This document shows positions 17,701 through 26,318 of a DNA stretch of 64,000 bases, piece after piece. The position numbers and the translations under genes were made by a program. Origin of the DNA: Azoarcus sp. (GTDB lineage: Bacteria; Pseudomonadota; Gammaproteobacteria; Burkholderiales; Rhodocyclaceae); assembly GCA_030656215.1 (NCBI GenBank), contig JAUSOD010000051.1, positions 35,428 through 99,427 of the forward strand, read 5' to 3'. The notes beneath the pieces are model-generated. The model searched no databases. It was not told the origin of the DNA and saw only the letters and a list, made by a program, of their open reading frames with translations. Each line of letters starts with the position of its first letter. Within the stretch, counting starts at the first letter, position 1.

Positions 17701-18668
17701 CCGAAGTTGTGGTCGAGGCGCTCGACCTCGAGCCAGTTTCCGTCCGGCGTAACCATCTTCCACCACGCCAGGTTGTCGAGCGCGGTGCCCCAAAGCACGG
17801 CTTTCTTGCCACCGGCATTCATCGCAATGTTGCCGCCGACGCAGGAGGCACTGGCCGACGTGGGGTCGACCGCGAACACGCGTCCGGCCGCACTGGCCGC
17901 TTCCGATACGCGCTCGGTGACCACGCCGGCGCCGGTGCGGACGGTGGCGTAGGGCGAGGCCATCGGCTTGCCGTCGGCGTCGGGCAGCACCATGTCCTCG
18001 ACCGGGCCAATGCTGATCAGCTTTTCGGTGTTGATCACCACCGAGTTGGCGTCCAGCGGGATAGCCCCACCGGTGTAGCCGGTGCCGCCGCCACGGGGGA
18101 TGATGGTCATCCCCAGTTCGATACAGGCACGCACCAGCGGGGCCATTTCCTCTTCGGTGTCGGGGTAGAGCACGACGAAGGGATACTCGACCCGCCAGTC
18201 GGTGGCATCCGTGACGTGAGAGACGCGGGCGTGACCGTCGAAGCAGATGTTGTCGCGTCCGGTGTGGCGTGCCAGCGTCTTGAGTGCCGCCTTGCGCTTG
18301 CGCGCGGTGTCGTCGAACCAGCGTTCGAAGTCGGACACTGCCTCGCGCGCCCGGCCGATCAGCAAGGCCACCCGGTCATTGCCCTGCCGCCGCTTCTCGA
18401 CTTCGTTGACACGGTGGTTGAGCGCGTTGATCAGCGCTTCGCGGCGTTCGCGGCTGGTGAGCAGATCGTCTTCGAGGTAGGGGTTGCGCCGTACCACCCA
18501 GATGTCGCCCAGCACCTCATAAAGCATTCGCGCAGAACGCCCGGTTACGCGTTCGGCCCGTAGCTCATCGAGGACGGACCAGGCCTCGTCGCCGAGCAGG
18601 CGGATCACGATCTCGCGATCGGAGAACGAGGTGTAGTTGTAAGGAATTTCTCGCAGGCGTTGGGTCAT
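14799..18668 (-). CDS. giant FAD/Fe-S dehydrogenase: DUF3683 + FAD-linked oxidase + Fer4 + cysteine-rich domains
   Basis: Product of 1289 residues. The first about 75 residues ('[20 protein letters not shown]', '[12 protein letters not shown]') are the DUF3683 module. Then comes a VAO/PCMH-type FAD-binding domain ('[19 protein letters not shown]' and '[16 protein letters not shown]'), and an FAD-linked oxidase C-terminal domain ('[16 protein letters not shown]', 'ISGEHGIG'). Two 4Fe-4S motifs follow ('[11 protein letters not shown]', '[11 protein letters not shown]'), then two CCG cysteine-rich domains ('CCGYP', 'SCGTC', 'CCGES'). It combines what GlcD and GlcF (or Dld and a heterodisulfide-reductase-like subunit) carry separately, so it probably oxidises a 2-hydroxy acid and passes electrons towards quinone. 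The true substrate is unknown. No frameshift is seen. Confidence 0.9.
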   Translation of the reverse strand: MTQRLREIPYNYTSFSDREIVIRLLGDEAWSVLDELRAERVTGRSARMLYEVLGDIWVVRRNPYLEDDLLTSRERREALINALNHRVNEVEKRRQGNDRVALLIGRAREAVSDFERWFDDTARKRKAALKTLARHTGRDNICFDGHARVSHVTDATDWRVEYPFVVLYPDTEEEMAPLVRACIELGMTIIPRGGGTGYTGGAIPLDANSVVINTEKLISIGPVEDMVLPDADGKPMASPYATVRTGAGVVTERVSEAASAAGRVFAVDPTSASASCVGGNIAMNAGGKKAVLWGTALDNLAWWKMVTPDGNWLEVERLDHNFGKIHEQHIARFRLRRFDGLSYKPLGEEILSMPGAHCRKDGLGKDVTDKFLGGIPGVQKEGTDGLIVASRWVLHKMPPVTRTVCLEFFSQVREAVPAIVEITDYFKPGGAGNTAGVLLAGLEHLDERYVKAVGYTTKAKRHGRPKMVLIGDIVGFDENAVMAAASDVVRMTNTRGAEGFIAVSPEQRKRFWLERSRTAAISRHTNAFKVNEDVVIPLPRMGDYCDGIERINIELSTRNKLELCDTLAEFLRGELPLDQGDANLAADELIGDRREAALNYVEAVRLRWEWLLENLDLPLAEAESRFAAYGVQAGELTNRAAEPRLFHRLQDYSIRVSWKSEIKPRLDKIFDGTVFRPVLDRIEALHKQVLRGRVFVALHMHAGDGNVHTNIPVNSDNYDMLQTANRAVDRIMALARALDGVISGEHGIGITKLDYLTDEEMANFWDYKARIDPEGRFNRGKLMRGGNLDNAYTPSFNLMGHESLIMEQTEIGEIAHDIKDCLRCGKCKPVCSTHVPRANLMYSPRNKILSTSLLIEAMLYEEQTRRGVSLAHWAEFEDVADHCTVCHKCEKPCPVDIDFGDVSIKMRNLLRKQGKKSFNPGKAAAMAFLTVKDPATIKLIRTGMIEWGYKAQRFAHDMGKKLGLIQPQVKAPPATLGKPSIKAQVIHFINKPMPGNLPKRTSRALLDIEDDKVIPVIRDPRKANGESEAVFYFPGCGSERLFSQVGLATQAMLYHVGAQTVLPPGYLCCGYPQTAAGEEDKGQKITTDNRVLFHRVANTLNYLDIKTVIVSCGTCMDQLQKYEFDKIFPGCRLLDIHEYLMEKGVKLEGVKGVNYMYHEPCHTPMKVHSGIKVANELMGTRVDLSDRCCGESGTLAVARPDISTQVRFRKQEEIEKDVARMQVVQPNVPTRILTSCPSCLQGLTRYANDAGGVETDYIVVELARHLLGENWLPDYVGKANSGGIERVLL

Positions 18669-18835
18669 TGGTGCACCGGGTTGGCTGCTGCAGGGGAACC
18701 TGCGATTTTAACGAACCGCAGTGCAACATGCAGCAAAAATCAATACCTTATGCGAAGTGTGGGCTCTTGCTTCGCGCTCTGGGAGTGGACGCCGTTGGCA
18801 TCGGGGGGCTTGCCCTGATCGGCAGGTCGTGTCGA

Positions 18836-19189
18836 TCAACAGGTCGCTGCGGTCATCGCGATCTCGATCCGCCAGCCCGGCTGGGCCAGACCGGCGATCT
18901 GGACACAGGCGCGGGAGGGCGCCGTGCCCGGTGGTAGCCATGCATCCCACACCGCGTTCATGCCATCGTAGTCTGTGAGGTCGGTGAGATAGACGGTAGC
19001 CATCAGGATGCGCCCACGGTCGCTACCGACGGCCTGTAGCTGGCGCTCGAGGCTGGCGAGTACGTCCCGGGTCTGGCTGGTGATGTCGCCGTCGGAGGAG
19101 CCGGGTACCTCGACGAGATAGACCACGCCATTGTGGACGACGGAGTCGGAGTAGCGGGCAGTGGTGCCATTGCGCTGGATTGCTTGCAT
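18836..19189 (-). CDS. RidA family protein
   Basis: A 117-residue member of the YjgF/YER057c/UK114 (Rid) family. The start at 19189 gives 'MQAIQRNGTTARYSDSVVHN', typical of the family; a longer frame adds ten residues without support. Visible landmarks are 'SQTRDVLASLERQLQAVGSDRGRILMATVYLTDL' and 'PSRACVQIAGLAQPGWRIEIAMTA', in which the Arg corresponds to the catalytic Arg of RidA. Such enzymes hydrolyse reactive enamine/imine intermediates made by PLP enzymes such as threonine dehydratase. An ilvA is present 16 kb away, but there is no direct linkage. Confidence 0.9.
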   Translation of the reverse strand: MQAIQRNGTTARYSDSVVHNGVVYLVEVPGSSDGDITSQTRDVLASLERQLQAVGSDRGRILMATVYLTDLTDYDGMNAVWDAWLPPGTAPSRACVQIAGLAQPGWRIEIAMTAATC

Positions 19190-19238
19190 GGGCGTGCTTG
19201 AGGACGATACGCAGGGCACTCAAGTATAGCGCTCCGGA

Positions 19239-19640
19239 TCACAGCATCGCCCATGCGATTGCAAGGTAGCGCGCGCCCTTGCCAATAGCCATCCACCACA
19301 CGCAGCTTATCCACGGCAGGCGCAGCAAGCCCGCTGCGGCGCACAGCGCATCACCGATCAGCGGCACCCATGACAGCAGCAGGATGAGGCTGCCGTGGCG
19401 GCGCACGAGATCGAGTCGGGGTGGCAGTTCCTTGCGCGGCAGCAGGCGGGCCATCGTGTAGGTGCTCATCCCGCCGAGGGTGTTGCCCAGTGTGGCCAGC
19501 AGGAGGGCAAGCGCAGCCCGCTCGGGTTGCAACTGTAGAGTGGCCGCGAGCACCAGCTCCGAACCTCCAGGCAGCAGGGTGGCAGCCAGGAAGGCGGAGA
19601 GGAAAAGTGCCCCCATGGTAGCGTCAAGTGCGTCGGTCAC
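19239..19640 (-). CDS. yqaA: YqaA family membrane protein (SNARE-associated/DedA-related)
   Basis: A 133-residue inner-membrane protein with about four hydrophobic segments. The DedA-type core 'ATLGNTLGGMSTYTMARLLPRKELPPR' and 'LLLSWVPLIGDALCAAAGLLRLPWI' match YqaA proteins. In the wider family these are proton-linked transporters of lipids such as undecaprenyl phosphate; YqaA itself is not well characterised. Located 49 bases upstream of the RidA gene on the same strand, so possibly co-transcribed with it. Confidence 0.85.
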   Translation of the reverse strand: MTDALDATMGALFLSAFLAATLLPGGSELVLAATLQLQPERAALALLLATLGNTLGGMSTYTMARLLPRKELPPRLDLVRRHGSLILLLSWVPLIGDALCAAAGLLRLPWISCVWWMAIGKGARYLAIAWAML

Positions 19641-19707
19641 GGCGGGTTTGTGCCTTGCCGAGCACCTGTCGGGTGAGCATCAAGCGAGACCGGGGTTCTC
19701 TTGGATG

Positions 19708-19736
19708 TTGACGATGGCATATGACATATGCAGAAT
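19708..19736 (+). promoter_or_regulatory. promoter of psiF with operator-like palindrome in the spacer
   Basis: TTGACG (19708-19713), a 17-base spacer and CAGAAT (19731-19736) form a good sigma-70 promoter about 41 bases before the psiF start. A perfect palindrome GCATATG-A-CATATGC (19717-19731) fills the spacer and touches the -10, so a bound repressor would block RNA polymerase. The regulator is unknown. Confidence 0.55.
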
Positions 19737-19776
19737 TGCAGGGCTTTTCCATTTGTCATTTTTCAGGAGTTGTGTG

Positions 19777-20163
19777 ATGAAGAGATTGATGTTGTCGATT
19801 TCCGCTTCGATCCTGGTAGCAGCGTTGTCTCCCGCAGATGCCTGGGCGAATCCTCAGCATGAGCGCATGAAGCGTTGCAGTCAGGAAGCAAAGGAAAAGA
19901 CCTTGAAGGGGGATGAGCGCAAACAGTTCATGAGTGGCTGCCTGAAAGGCAAGCACACGCCATCACCCGCAGCATCGTCAGCGTCAGCCGGAGACGAGGT
20001 GAAGGCTCCCACCGAAAAGGCTCCCACGGCGTCGGTGGCGAAGTCAGATGCCACGGTTTCGGCGCAGAAAGATCTTGCCAAAGCGTGCAATCGGGCGGCG
20101 ACGGAGAAAACGCTCAAGGGCGCGGAGCGCAAGAGCTTCATCAGCGAGTGCCTGAAAGGCTGA
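19777..20163 (+). CDS. psiF: PsiF repeat family secreted protein
   Basis: A 128-residue exported protein with AGGAG before ATG 19777. After a signal peptide (MKRLMLSISASILVAALSPADAWA) there are two copies of the PsiF repeat. The first reads 'MKRCSQEAKEKTLKGDERKQF', the second 'AKACNRAATEKTLKGAERKSF', and each ends in a Cys-Leu-Lys-Gly. The two cysteines per repeat probably make a disulfide. The linker is rich in Ala, Ser, Pro and Lys. PsiF in E. coli is phosphate-starvation-inducible and its function is unknown. A longer upstream frame exists but lacks a signal peptide. No clear Pho box is seen here. Confidence 0.92.
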   Translation: MKRLMLSISASILVAALSPADAWANPQHERMKRCSQEAKEKTLKGDERKQFMSGCLKGKHTPSPAASSASAGDEVKAPTEKAPTASVAKSDATVSAQKDLAKACNRAATEKTLKGAERKSFISECLKG

Positions 20164-20319
20164 CTGCGACGGGGTCAGTCCCGGGTTCCCGGCGCAGGCG
20201 GAAATCGCAGTTCGACAAAGGACCGCAGCCTGCGCAGCGGGAACGTACAAGTTGCCGTCAACTGGCGTGTCAGGAATACGGAGTGTTCGAGTCGGGCGAT
20301 GTTGCTGCCGTTCCCGGTG

Positions 20320-21183
20320 TCAGACGATATCGAAGAAAACCAGGTCGCGTTCGATCTCTTTTGACGAGAAGCCGCAGCCCAGCCGTCCGGACCCGGTCAG
20401 GGTCAGTTCCTCTGCCTTGATGCAGCGTTCCTCATCGCCGTTGATCGAGACAAAACAGCCATTGGTACTCTGGTCGATCAGGACGAAGCCTTCGCGTCGC
20501 CGTTCGATCCGGGCATGTTGACGCGACGCACGTGGGTCGATGATGACCACGTCGTTGCCGAGCTCTCGGCCCACGAGCACGATGGGCCGATGCTCTTCGA
20601 CAAACATCACGTCCTGTTGATGGCGCAGGCGCAGGCGTTGCGAAATCCTCGCTGTCGGCGGGAGCGAGGTGACCTGTCCCACCCGGTGGCCGATGACGAA
20701 GACCGGCCAATCCAGTGTGCCTTGAGCGTCCGAGGTAAGCGCTTCCGCACCGGCATAGTGCCGCGCTGAAGGGGTAAGCAGCATCACTGCCGTGCTGCTG
20801 GCCAGTGCCTGGCCGGGCTTGCAGGTCTGCAGCAGCCGTTGCGCACCTACCACTCCGTCACCGCCGGCGCCCGATTCAACAAGACCGTAGTGAATACCGA
20901 TTCGCACCTTGAGTTGGGTGCCGCTGAGCGGGGGCAGGCTGAGCACCCGGTCCAGCATTTCACACGACGCGATGATGGCGGAATCGCTGCGCTCGAACGT
21001 CGCCACGATGAAGCCCGGCTGCCGCAAAATGATGTTGCCGCCATTGCTGTCGATAGCGCGGTCGATGCGATTGATGCAGCGTTCAACCGCGTGCGCTGCC
21101 TCGGTCGCGCCAAGTGGCGCAAGCAGCCGCTCGCCTCCGATCACGTCGGTCACGAGCACGCAGAGGTTTTTACGATCGGACAT
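20320..21183 (-). CDS. FHA domain protein with a degenerate adenylate/guanylate cyclase-like domain
   Basis: A 287-residue cytosolic protein; start chosen at ATG 21183 (MSDRKNLCVLVTDV). Residues 5-150 look like a class III nucleotide cyclase: 'VLVTDVIGGERLL' with metal-ligand Asp13, 'VRIGIHYGLVE' and 'GAQRLLQTCKPGQALAS'. The second metal Asp, normally in a GDG turn, is missing: the sequence there is 'LRQPGFIVATFE' (residues 53-64), so catalysis is unlikely. Residues 200-270 are an FHA phosphothreonine-binding domain: Gly205-Arg206, Ser220-Arg221, His223, Asn241-Gly242. The protein should recognise a Thr-phosphorylated partner; no Ser/Thr kinase is in the window. Upstream by 123 bases is ttcA on the same strand. 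Confidence 0.85.
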   Translation of the reverse strand: MSDRKNLCVLVTDVIGGERLLAPLGATEAAHAVERCINRIDRAIDSNGGNIILRQPGFIVATFERSDSAIIASCEMLDRVLSLPPLSGTQLKVRIGIHYGLVESGAGGDGVVGAQRLLQTCKPGQALASSTAVMLLTPSARHYAGAEALTSDAQGTLDWPVFVIGHRVGQVTSLPPTARISQRLRLRHQQDVMFVEEHRPIVLVGRELGNDVVIIDPRASRQHARIERRREGFVLIDQSTNGCFVSINGDEERCIKAEELTLTGSGRLGCGFSSKEIERDLVFFDIV

Positions 21184-21306
21184 AGTGGGAGCGCATGCGG
21201 TAACGGATCGGGGTAACGGATCGGCAGCAGATCGCTGAGCACGTCGCAATGATGATCAAACGCGGCATCCGACGCAAGCCTTCTTGGCCGATGACCCGGG
21301 AATAAA

Positions 21307-22215
21307 TTATTGGCCCGGATGCAGCCGGAGAATTCCTGTCGTGGGTTCAGGCAGCGGTTCGCGATCGAAGGCGATATCACCTTCAGTCAGTATGGTGTTG
21401 CGATCGACACCGACGAAGTCGAACAGCTTCTGGTCTGCAAGATGGGAAGGCACTACGTTCTTGAGCGAAGTCGTCAGCGATTCGATACGACCCGGGAAGT
21501 CCCGTGCCCAAGTCTGAAGCATGTTCTTTATCTGCTTGCGCTGGGCATTTTCCTGCGAGCCGCAGAGGTTACAGGGAATGATCGGAAAGTCCATCGTGCG
21601 GGCAAAGCGGACGATATCACTCTCGGTGCAATAGGCCAGCGGACGGATCACCACGTGATTGCCATCGTCGCTGACCAGTTTTGGCGGCATGGCCTTGATT
21701 TTGCCGCCGAAGAACATGTTCAGAAAAAGCGTTTCAAGCATGTCGTCGCGGTGGTGACCCAGCGCGATGCGGGTGGCGCCAATTTCCTTTGCCGTACGGT
21801 AGATGATCCCCCGCCGCAGGCGTGAGCACAGCGAACAGGTGGTCTTGCCTTCGGGGATCTTGTCCTTGACGATCGAGTACGTATCTTCGGTGACGATACG
21901 GTATTCGACGCCGATCGACTCGAAGTATTCGGGCAGGATGTGATCGGGAAAACCGGGTTGTTTCTGATCGAGGTTCATCGCCAAGATGCGAAAATCAACC
22001 GGAGCCCGTTCGCGCAGTGCGAGCAGGCATGAAAGCAGGGTGTAGGAGTCCTTGCCGCCGGACACGCAGACCATGACCGTGTCGCCGTCGCCGATCATGT
22101 TGTAATCGCCTATCGCCTCGCCAACGCTGCGTTCCAGCTTCTTCTTGAGGCGCAGGAAGTTGTTCGAGTGGCGGTGCTCCAAGGGTTCGGCAGCGGTTTC
22201 GGTCGCAGTGTTCAC
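21307..22215 (-). CDS. ttcA: tRNA 2-thiocytidine(32) synthetase TtcA
   Basis: A 302-residue enzyme that thiolates cytidine 32 in a subset of tRNAs using a [4Fe-4S] cluster and ATP. PP-loop motif '[12 protein letters not shown]' (about residues 50-61). The two cluster CxxC motifs are '[12 protein letters not shown]' and '[10 protein letters not shown]'. '[19 protein letters not shown]' is another family hallmark. Length and ends are normal. The neighbouring minus-strand genes are the pteridine reductase upstream and the FHA protein downstream. Confidence 0.97.
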   Translation of the reverse strand: MNTATETAAEPLEHRHSNNFLRLKKKLERSVGEAIGDYNMIGDGDTVMVCVSGGKDSYTLLSCLLALRERAPVDFRILAMNLDQKQPGFPDHILPEYFESIGVEYRIVTEDTYSIVKDKIPEGKTTCSLCSRLRRGIIYRTAKEIGATRIALGHHRDDMLETLFLNMFFGGKIKAMPPKLVSDDGNHVVIRPLAYCTESDIVRFARTMDFPIIPCNLCGSQENAQRKQIKNMLQTWARDFPGRIESLTTSLKNVVPSHLADQKLFDFVGVDRNTILTEGDIAFDREPLPEPTTGILRLHPGQ

Positions 22216-22303
22216 GGTGAGGCTCGGCAGGAAAATCGTGTCGGATTATACCCTTGCGCGTCATGCGAGATTGGCAGCGGCGTCCGATGAGCCCTTCGCG
22301 CGC

Positions 22304-23053
22304 TCACAGGTGCGAGCTGCGGCCACCATCCACAGCCAGGATCTGGCCGGTAATATAGGGCGCGTCGAACAGCAGGAAGCGCACCGTACGCGCGATGTCG
22401 GCCGGGCTGCCCTCACGTTGCAGCAGGGTGTGGCGGATGATCTGCTCGCGCTCGGCAAGTGCAAACTGGTTGTCTTCCGGCCATTCGATCGGGCCGGGCG
22501 AGACGCCATTCACCCGGACCTCGGGGGCCATCTCCAGTGCAAGCGCCCGGGTCAGCCCGGCAAGCCCGGCCTTGGCCGCACAGTACAGCGCGTAATGTCG
22601 CAGGGGGCGTTCGGCGTGGATGTCTACGATGTTGACCACGGCGCCGCGCGTTTTCCTGAGCGCCGGTGCGAGCGCCTGGGTCAGGAACAGCGGGCCCTTG
22701 AGGTTGGAGCCCATGAGGTCGGCCCAGGCCGCCGCGTCGATGGTGCCAAGTGGGGTTGGAAAGAAGCTCGAGGCATTGTTGACAAGGCCATCGATCCGGC
22801 CGAAGTGGGCGAGAGCGCTGTCGGCGACGGCCTCGGGTATCCCATCGACACCCAGGTCGCCGCCCACGGTGAAGGCGGAGCCGGTGCGGATTGCGTTGAG
22901 TTCCGCGGCAAGGCGCTCGGCTTCGGCACGGCTGCGCCGATAGTGCAGGGCGATGTCTGCGCCGCAGGCGTGAAGCTCGCGGGAGATCGCGGCACCCACC
23001 CGGCGTGCGGCGCCGGTGACCAGAATGACGGGAGCAGCAGTGTGATCGTTCAT
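22304..23053 (-). CDS. pteridine reductase (short-chain dehydrogenase, FolM/PTR1-like)
   Basis: A 249-residue SDR. The NADP motif is 'LVTGAARRVGAAISREL', in which the arginine-containing TGAxRR is characteristic of pteridine reductases rather than ordinary TGxxxGIG SDRs. 'LVNNASSF' precedes an Asp in 'VDIHAERPLRHYALYCAAKAG', where Tyr and Lys of YxxxK are catalytic. 'VNGVSPGPIEWPE' is typical of FolM/Ptr1. It probably reduces dihydrofolate/dihydropterins to tetrahydro forms. The family is common in Rhodocyclales next to ttcA. Substrate range is inferred. Confidence 0.85.
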   Translation of the reverse strand: MNDHTAAPVILVTGAARRVGAAISRELHACGADIALHYRRSRAEAERLAAELNAIRTGSAFTVGGDLGVDGIPEAVADSALAHFGRIDGLVNNASSFFPTPLGTIDAAAWADLMGSNLKGPLFLTQALAPALRKTRGAVVNIVDIHAERPLRHYALYCAAKAGLAGLTRALALEMAPEVRVNGVSPGPIEWPEDNQFALAEREQIIRHTLLQREGSPADIARTVRFLLFDAPYITGQILAVDGGRSSHL

Positions 23054-23178
23054 GGTGCAGTCGGGGTTGGTTGGGTCACATCGTTATCAATGGGGGTGGA
23101 CGAGGGTGCCGACGAGGCTGCGGGTAGCTCGGGGTGGCTCGGCTACAATGCGGCGTCTTTCTGTCTTGTGCCTTGAAT

Positions 23179-24351
23179 ATGCCATCCTTGCCCCAGCCGT
23201 CTGCGGACGCGCTTGAACAAAGTACCTGCCTCGTGGCCCTGATACATGCCGAAATCGTGGCGGCCGGCGGCTGGGTGCCGTTTTCGCGCTACATGGAGCT
23301 TGCACTTTACGCGCCCGGGCTGGGGTATTACAGCGGTGGCGCCAGAAAGTTCGGGCCTGGTGGGGATTTCATCACCGCTCCCGAGCTGACACCCTTGTTC
23401 GGACAGGCCTTGGCGAGCCAGGTCGAGCAGGTCATGCAACTCAGTGTGCGGCAGGTCATCGAAGTCGGCGCCGGGACTGGACTGCTCGCCGCGGACTTGT
23501 TGCTTGAGCTCGAGCGCCGCGGCACTGTGCCGGAACGCTACGGCATCCTCGAACTTTCTGCCGAGTTGCGTGAGCGTCAGTTCGATACTCTTGCCCGCCA
23601 GGTACCCCATCTGGCATCCCGGGTGGACTGGCTGGAGGCCTTGCCGGAGAGCTTCTCCGGTGCGGTCATTGCCAACGAAGTGGTAGATGTGATGCCGGTG
23701 CATCTGATCGTATCGCGTGCCGAGGGCTTGTTCGAACGTGGCGTGATGCTGGCCGGGGTGGAGGCCGCCGCAGGTTTTCGCTGGGGCGACATGCCCGCAC
23801 AGGGGGCGGTGCTGGACGCTGCAAGGGCGCTGGCGCTGCCCGAGCCGACCGAAGGTGAGTACGTCACCGAGATCAATCTGGCCGGTCAGGCATGGGTCGC
23901 GTCGTGGGCCGACCGATTGCAGCACGGGGCGATGTTGTTGATCGACTACGGGTATCCGCGTGCCGAGTTCTACTTGCCCTCGCGCTCCAGCGGCACCTTG
24001 CTGTGCTATTACCGCCACCATGCGCATGCCGACCCGTTCCTGTGGCCGGGCCTGAACGACATCACCGAGTTCGTGGATTTTACCGCGATGGCCGAGGCTG
24101 CGTTCGAGGCCGGGCTGGAGGTGCTGGGTTACACCAGCCAGGCGCACTTCCTGTTCAACTGCGGTGTGCTCGAATGCCTTGCCCGGCGGGCGCCGGAGGA
24201 AACTGCGGATTATGTGCGTGCAGCACGCGCAGTTCAGCGGCTGACGACCCCGCAGGAAATGGGCGAGCTGTTCAAGGTGCTCGCACTCGGGCGCGGCATC
24301 GAAATGCCACTCCTGGGGTTTGTGCGGGGCGACCGCCTGCACACACTGTAG
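23179..24351 (+). CDS. SAM-dependent methyltransferase of the MidA/NDUFAF7 family
   Basis: A 390-residue protein. I chose ATG 23179 (MPSLPQPSADALEQ); a slightly longer frame exists upstream. 'FSRYMELALYAPGLGYYSGGARKFGPGGDFITAPELTPLFG' is the strong family signature near the N-terminus. It is followed by the SAM motif 'IEVGAGTGLLAADLLLEL', 'GAVIANEVVDVMPVH', and 'LLIDYGYPRAEFYLPSRSSGTL'. In mitochondria NDUFAF7 symmetrically dimethylates an arginine of complex I subunit NDUFS2 and is needed for complex I assembly. The bacterial role is probably similar but unproven. Confidence 0.9.
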   Translation: MPSLPQPSADALEQSTCLVALIHAEIVAAGGWVPFSRYMELALYAPGLGYYSGGARKFGPGGDFITAPELTPLFGQALASQVEQVMQLSVRQVIEVGAGTGLLAADLLLELERRGTVPERYGILELSAELRERQFDTLARQVPHLASRVDWLEALPESFSGAVIANEVVDVMPVHLIVSRAEGLFERGVMLAGVEAAAGFRWGDMPAQGAVLDAARALALPEPTEGEYVTEINLAGQAWVASWADRLQHGAMLLIDYGYPRAEFYLPSRSSGTLLCYYRHHAHADPFLWPGLNDITEFVDFTAMAEAAFEAGLEVLGYTSQAHFLFNCGVLECLARRAPEETADYVRAARAVQRLTTPQEMGELFKVLALGRGIEMPLLGFVRGDRLHTL

Positions 24352-24387
24352 GCGTGCGCGGCTGCCCCTCCTGAGCCTTGGTGGCGC

Positions 24388-24594
24388 CTATTCCTGATTG
24401 CGGTACATGGCCTTCAGGAAGGCATCAAGATCTTCCGGTAGCGCAATGCGCTCGGGTTCGTGATGCCGGTCGATCTGCTGCAGTTGCAGCGCGACTTCGG
24501 GGCGGGGTAGCCAGTTGGCGTTGAGCACTTCCTCGTCATACGCCTCGGGTTCCCGGAATTCTTTTCCGGACTGCATATCCATGACGATCACCAT
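24388..24594 (-). CDS. small conserved-looking hypothetical protein (68 residues)
   Basis: A 68-residue acidic soluble protein (MVIVMDMQSGKEFREPEAYD...). The start is supported by GGAGG five bases upstream. It has no membrane segment, signal or cysteine. The Glu/Asp-rich 'EPEAYDEEVLNANWLPRPEVAL' part and the 'ERIALPEDLDAFLKAMYRNQE' tail, probably an amphipathic helix, look like a real folded peptide, not random frame. It sits convergently after the MidA gene with 36 bases between. Not recognised; could be a small regulatory or adaptor protein. Confidence 0.65.
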   Translation of the reverse strand: MVIVMDMQSGKEFREPEAYDEEVLNANWLPRPEVALQLQQIDRHHEPERIALPEDLDAFLKAMYRNQE

Positions 24595-24821
24595 GATGGC
24601 CTCCGCAACTTGGGCCGGAAATCCCGGCCTCCTGAGTTCATTAACGGCCGCTGTCGAGCGGGCTTGAATGGAAGATTGGGACCGACGGTGTTGCGTTCAA
24701 GGTGCGGAAATCACACCTTCAGTTTCATCATGGCAAGACAAGTGGCCGCTGACCAGGGAAAATCGCACGGTCTGTGGTTTTTTTGCCGCACCGATGTACC
24801 GGTGCGCCCTCGCGCTTTCAT

Positions 24822-25628
24822 CTACAGATCCCGCTCCTTCAGCCAGTCGGCAATCCGTGTCGCGACCCGCTCCCAGTCCATCTCCAGCATCATGCCGTGT
24901 CCGAGGCCGTCGAAAATCTCTGCGCTCAACCCATAGGTGCTCGCCGTCATGCGTACCTGGTCCGGCGGAATGAGCTGGTCGTGACTGGTGCCGAGAATCA
25001 GCATCGGCACGCTGCTCATGCGGCTGGGCTGCGGCAGGTTGAATAGCGTCATGTCCCAGATTGCACGATGTGACTCGGGCTGGCTGAGCTTGTAGTAACG
25101 ACGCAGACGCTCATCGTCGAGCGGCTGATGAAACAGCGCCTCGCGCAGACTGTCGAGCTGGGCTTCGCCGCCGCCCATGATCCGGTTCAGGTCGGTCAGC
25201 AGATGCGGTTTGGTGAACATCAATCCGAGCGCCGAACCCATCAGGCCTTGTGGCGGTACCGAAGACAACAGTACCGCAGCCGGGGCGGTGGCGCGTTCCA
25301 GATATTTCTGCACCACCATGCCGCCCATCGAATGGCCGATCAGCACCGGCGGCTCGGGCAGGCGGGCGATGACCTCGGCGATGTCGCGGACGTAATCGTC
25401 GATTGACAGGGCGTCGAGGTGCTTATGGTTGCGACTTTTTCCATGCCCGGAGAGCGACACGGCATAGGCCATCCAGCCCTGTTCCGCGAACCAGGGCAAA
25501 AAGTGCTCTTCCCAGCACCACGCGCCGGTATAAGCACCATGAATGAAAAGCAGCGGCACCGGGCGTGGGGTGCCCTTGGCCGGGCTGTGACAGAGCACTT
25601 CAAGGTCGCCGAAGCGGGGTGTGTTCAT
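24822..25628 (-). CDS. alpha/beta hydrolase
   Basis: A 268-residue alpha/beta-hydrolase fold enzyme starting at ATG 25628, which overlaps the upstream GST stop by 4 bases. Motifs: oxyanion-hole 'LLFIHGAYTGAWCWEEHFLPW', nucleophile elbow 'LIGHSMGGMVVQKYL' (Ser of GHSMG), and catalytic Asp/His region 'GTSHDQLIPPDQ' and 'GLGHGMMLEMDW'. No signal peptide, so cytosolic. The 'HGxYxGAWCW' start is seen in esterases/lipases and in methyl-esterase-like plant and bacterial enzymes. Substrate unknown; coupling to a glutathione transferase hints at detoxification of esters, which is inference. Confidence 0.87.
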   Translation of the reverse strand: MNTPRFGDLEVLCHSPAKGTPRPVPLLFIHGAYTGAWCWEEHFLPWFAEQGWMAYAVSLSGHGKSRNHKHLDALSIDDYVRDIAEVIARLPEPPVLIGHSMGGMVVQKYLERATAPAAVLLSSVPPQGLMGSALGLMFTKPHLLTDLNRIMGGGEAQLDSLREALFHQPLDDERLRRYYKLSQPESHRAIWDMTLFNLPQPSRMSSVPMLILGTSHDQLIPPDQVRMTASTYGLSAEIFDGLGHGMMLEMDWERVATRIADWLKERDL

Positions 25629-26245
25629 CGCGGGATCTCCATGCCGCGCTGCACGGCCGGACGGGCCGCGATCGAGTCGAACCAGCGCTTCACTTCCGGG
25701 TAGCGGGCAAGGTCGATGCCTTGCCATTCATGGCGGGCAAGCCAGGGGTAGCTTGCAATGTCGGCGATCGAGTATGCGCTGCCGGCTAGCCAGTCGCGTC
25801 CGGCAAGGCGGGTGTTGAGTACGCCGTAGATGCGGGCGGCCTCTTTCGAGTAACGGTCGATGGCGTAAGGGATGACGTCCGGGGCAAAGCGCAGAAAGTG
25901 GTGTGCCTGACCGAGCATCGGCCCGACGCTGCCCATCTGGAACATCAGCCATTGATGCGCTTCGCAGCGCTCGCGGGGATCGTCGGGCAGCAGTCGGCCA
26001 GTTTTGTCGGCCAGATAGAGCAGGATCGCACCCGATTCGATCAGCGTGATCGGTTTGCCATCCGGCCCGTCACTGTCGATGATCACCGGGATCTTGTGGT
26101 TCGGGTTCAGCGCGAGAAATTCGGGGGAAAACTGGGCGTCACGGGTAATGTCGATCGGCTTCACCTCATACGCCAGTCCAAGCTCCTCGAGTGCGATCGA
26201 GACTTTGCGGCCGTTCGGGGTGCCCCAGGTGTAGAGGGTGATCAT
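25625..26245 (-). CDS. yfcG: glutathione S-transferase, Nu-class (YfcG/YghU-like)
   Basis: A 206-residue GST beginning 'MITLYTWGTPNGRKVSIALEELGLAYEV'. The 'TPNGRKV' segment is the mark of Nu-class enzymes (YfcG, YghU), which act as disulfide reductases with GSH rather than classical transferases. 'NPNHKIPVIID' and 'LIESGAILLYLAD' make the glutathione site; the C-terminal helical domain ends 'PAVQRGMEIPR'. A longer in-frame reading upstream to 26383 has no family similarity. The hydrolase gene overlaps its stop by 4 bases, so these two form an operon. Confidence 0.87.
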   Translation of the reverse strand: MITLYTWGTPNGRKVSIALEELGLAYEVKPIDITRDAQFSPEFLALNPNHKIPVIIDSDGPDGKPITLIESGAILLYLADKTGRLLPDDPRERCEAHQWLMFQMGSVGPMLGQAHHFLRFAPDVIPYAIDRYSKEAARIYGVLNTRLAGRDWLAGSAYSIADIASYPWLARHEWQGIDLARYPEVKRWFDSIAARPAVQRGMEIPR

Positions 26246-26318
26246 GCGCTGCTCGCTCTGTTGGTTGCGGTACTCGCCCCTGAGGGGTCTAATCCGGGAC
26301 TCTATGTGCGGGGTGGCT

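Noticed and set aside
15165..18563. Very long open frame on the plus strand opposite the giant FAD dehydrogenase
   Set aside because: It is an antisense shadow produced by the GC-rich codon bias: no ribosome site, no family resemblance, and the minus-strand product has complete domain motifs.
19741..19776. Pho box before psiF
   Set aside because: Only one loose half-site (TTGTCATT) is visible and it lies downstream of the promoter near the ribosome site.
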